DNA from: Oscillospiraceae bacterium
Lineage (GTDB): Bacteria > Bacillota > Clostridia > Oscillospirales > CAG-272
NCBI GenBank assembly: GCA_015064255.1
Contig: SVSP01000025.1
Span: 1 to 38,936 of the forward strand
Direction of reading: 5' to 3'
Length of the DNA stretch: 38,936 bases
Each line of letters opens with the position of its first letter. Position 1 is the stretch's first letter. The notes under the pieces were generated by a model. That model worked only from the letters and a program-made list of their open reading frames with translations. It ran no database searches and was not told the DNA's origin. This document shows positions 38,583 through 38,936 of this stretch, piece by piece. The translations under genes and the position numbers were made by a program.

Positions 38583-38936
38583 TTTTTAGAGAGTTTGATC
38601 CTGGCTCAGGATAAACGCTGGCGGCGTGCATAACACATTCAAGTCGAACGGACAAGGGACTTCGGTCCTGCGTTAGTGGCGGACGGGTGAGTAACGCGTG
38701 AGTAACCTGCCTCAGAGTGGGGAATAACGTCTGGAAACGGACGCTAATACCGCATAACACATAGACTTCGCATGGAGACTGTGTCAAAGATTTATTGCTC
38801 TGAGATGGACTCGCGTCCGATTAGGTAGTTGGTGAGGTAACGGCCCACCAAGCCGACGATCGGTAGCCGGACTGAGAGGTTGAACGGCCACATTGGAACT
38901 GAGATACGGTCCAGACTCCTACGGGAGGCAGCAGTG
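38583..38936 (+). rRNA. rrs: 16S ribosomal RNA, 5' part
   Basis: AGAGTTTGATCCTGGCTCAG begins at 38590; counting back from the E. coli numbering places the 5' end at about 38583. The window holds variable regions V1 and V2 and ends in the conserved ACTCCTACGGGAGGCAGCAG at about position 350. The sequence is Clostridia-like (for example GGCGGACGGGTGAGTAACGCGTGAGTAACCTGCC in parts), with ATAACACATTCAAGTCGAACG replacing the commoner TAATACATGCAAGTCGAACG form. The rest of the operon is outside the window. Confidence 0.98.

Overview
This window looks like chromosome from an uncultured, low-GC, Gram-positive-type anaerobe of the Bacillota, class Clostridia. The evidence is the set of canonical Firmicutes gene blocks (SRP RNA-dnaX-ebfC-recR; yybS-gdpP-rplI-dnaB-tilS-hpt-ftsH; rimM-trmD; HPr with His15 and Ser46), the long Bacillus-type SRP RNA, strong AGGAG ribosome binding sites, and the 5' end of a Clostridia-like 16S rRNA at the right edge. 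I cannot place it to genus from 354 bases of 16S. Many of these housekeeping blocks lie near the origin in other Firmicutes, so the window may be origin-proximal (inference).

Layout. 1-846: the tail of one gene and an exported protein of unknown function. 1030-4177: a Crp/Fnr-type regulator followed by an ABC importer of the NrtA/TauA/SsuA type (binding protein, permease, ATPase). 4315-5277: a two-helix membrane protein with a TetR-type regulator. 5363-5869 (minus): a small lipoprotein. 6026-7687: a membrane-anchored protein ending in an M23/LytM-like domain that has lost its metal ligands. 7725-10907: SRP RNA, dnaX, ebfC, recR. 10881-12248: an apparent one-gene insertion (HTH regulator) that left a second copy of the recR 3' end beside the recR terminator. 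12291-21509 (minus): a seven-gene run yybS, gdpP, rplI, dnaB, tilS, hpt, ftsH, read from a promoter near 21600. 21792-23547: flavin reductase-like protein, rimM, trmD. 23611-27159: a large O-antigen-ligase-like membrane protein and two small DUF4330-like membrane proteins. 27235-29453: HPr and uvrC. 29467-29817: an intergenic cluster of repeat units with alternative hairpins around a potentially branched structured segment, directly abutting rsmD. 30459-36685: three apparently cytoplasmic polysaccharide lyases (PL8, heparinase II/III-like, PL8). 37916-36771 (minus): an enolase-superfamily enzyme, possibly a sugar-acid dehydratase. 38098-38936: tandem consensus rRNA promoters, leader and start of 16S rRNA.

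How it fits together. Most of the window is replication, translation and repair housekeeping. The accessory signals are the uronic-acid polymer lyase cluster, which lacks signal peptides and so probably acts on imported oligosaccharides; the insertion at recR; and the repeat/structure cluster between uvrC and rsmD. Several listed genes start downstream of the longest possible reading frame; starts were chosen from ribosome binding sites, promoter positions and family lengths, as stated in each entry.
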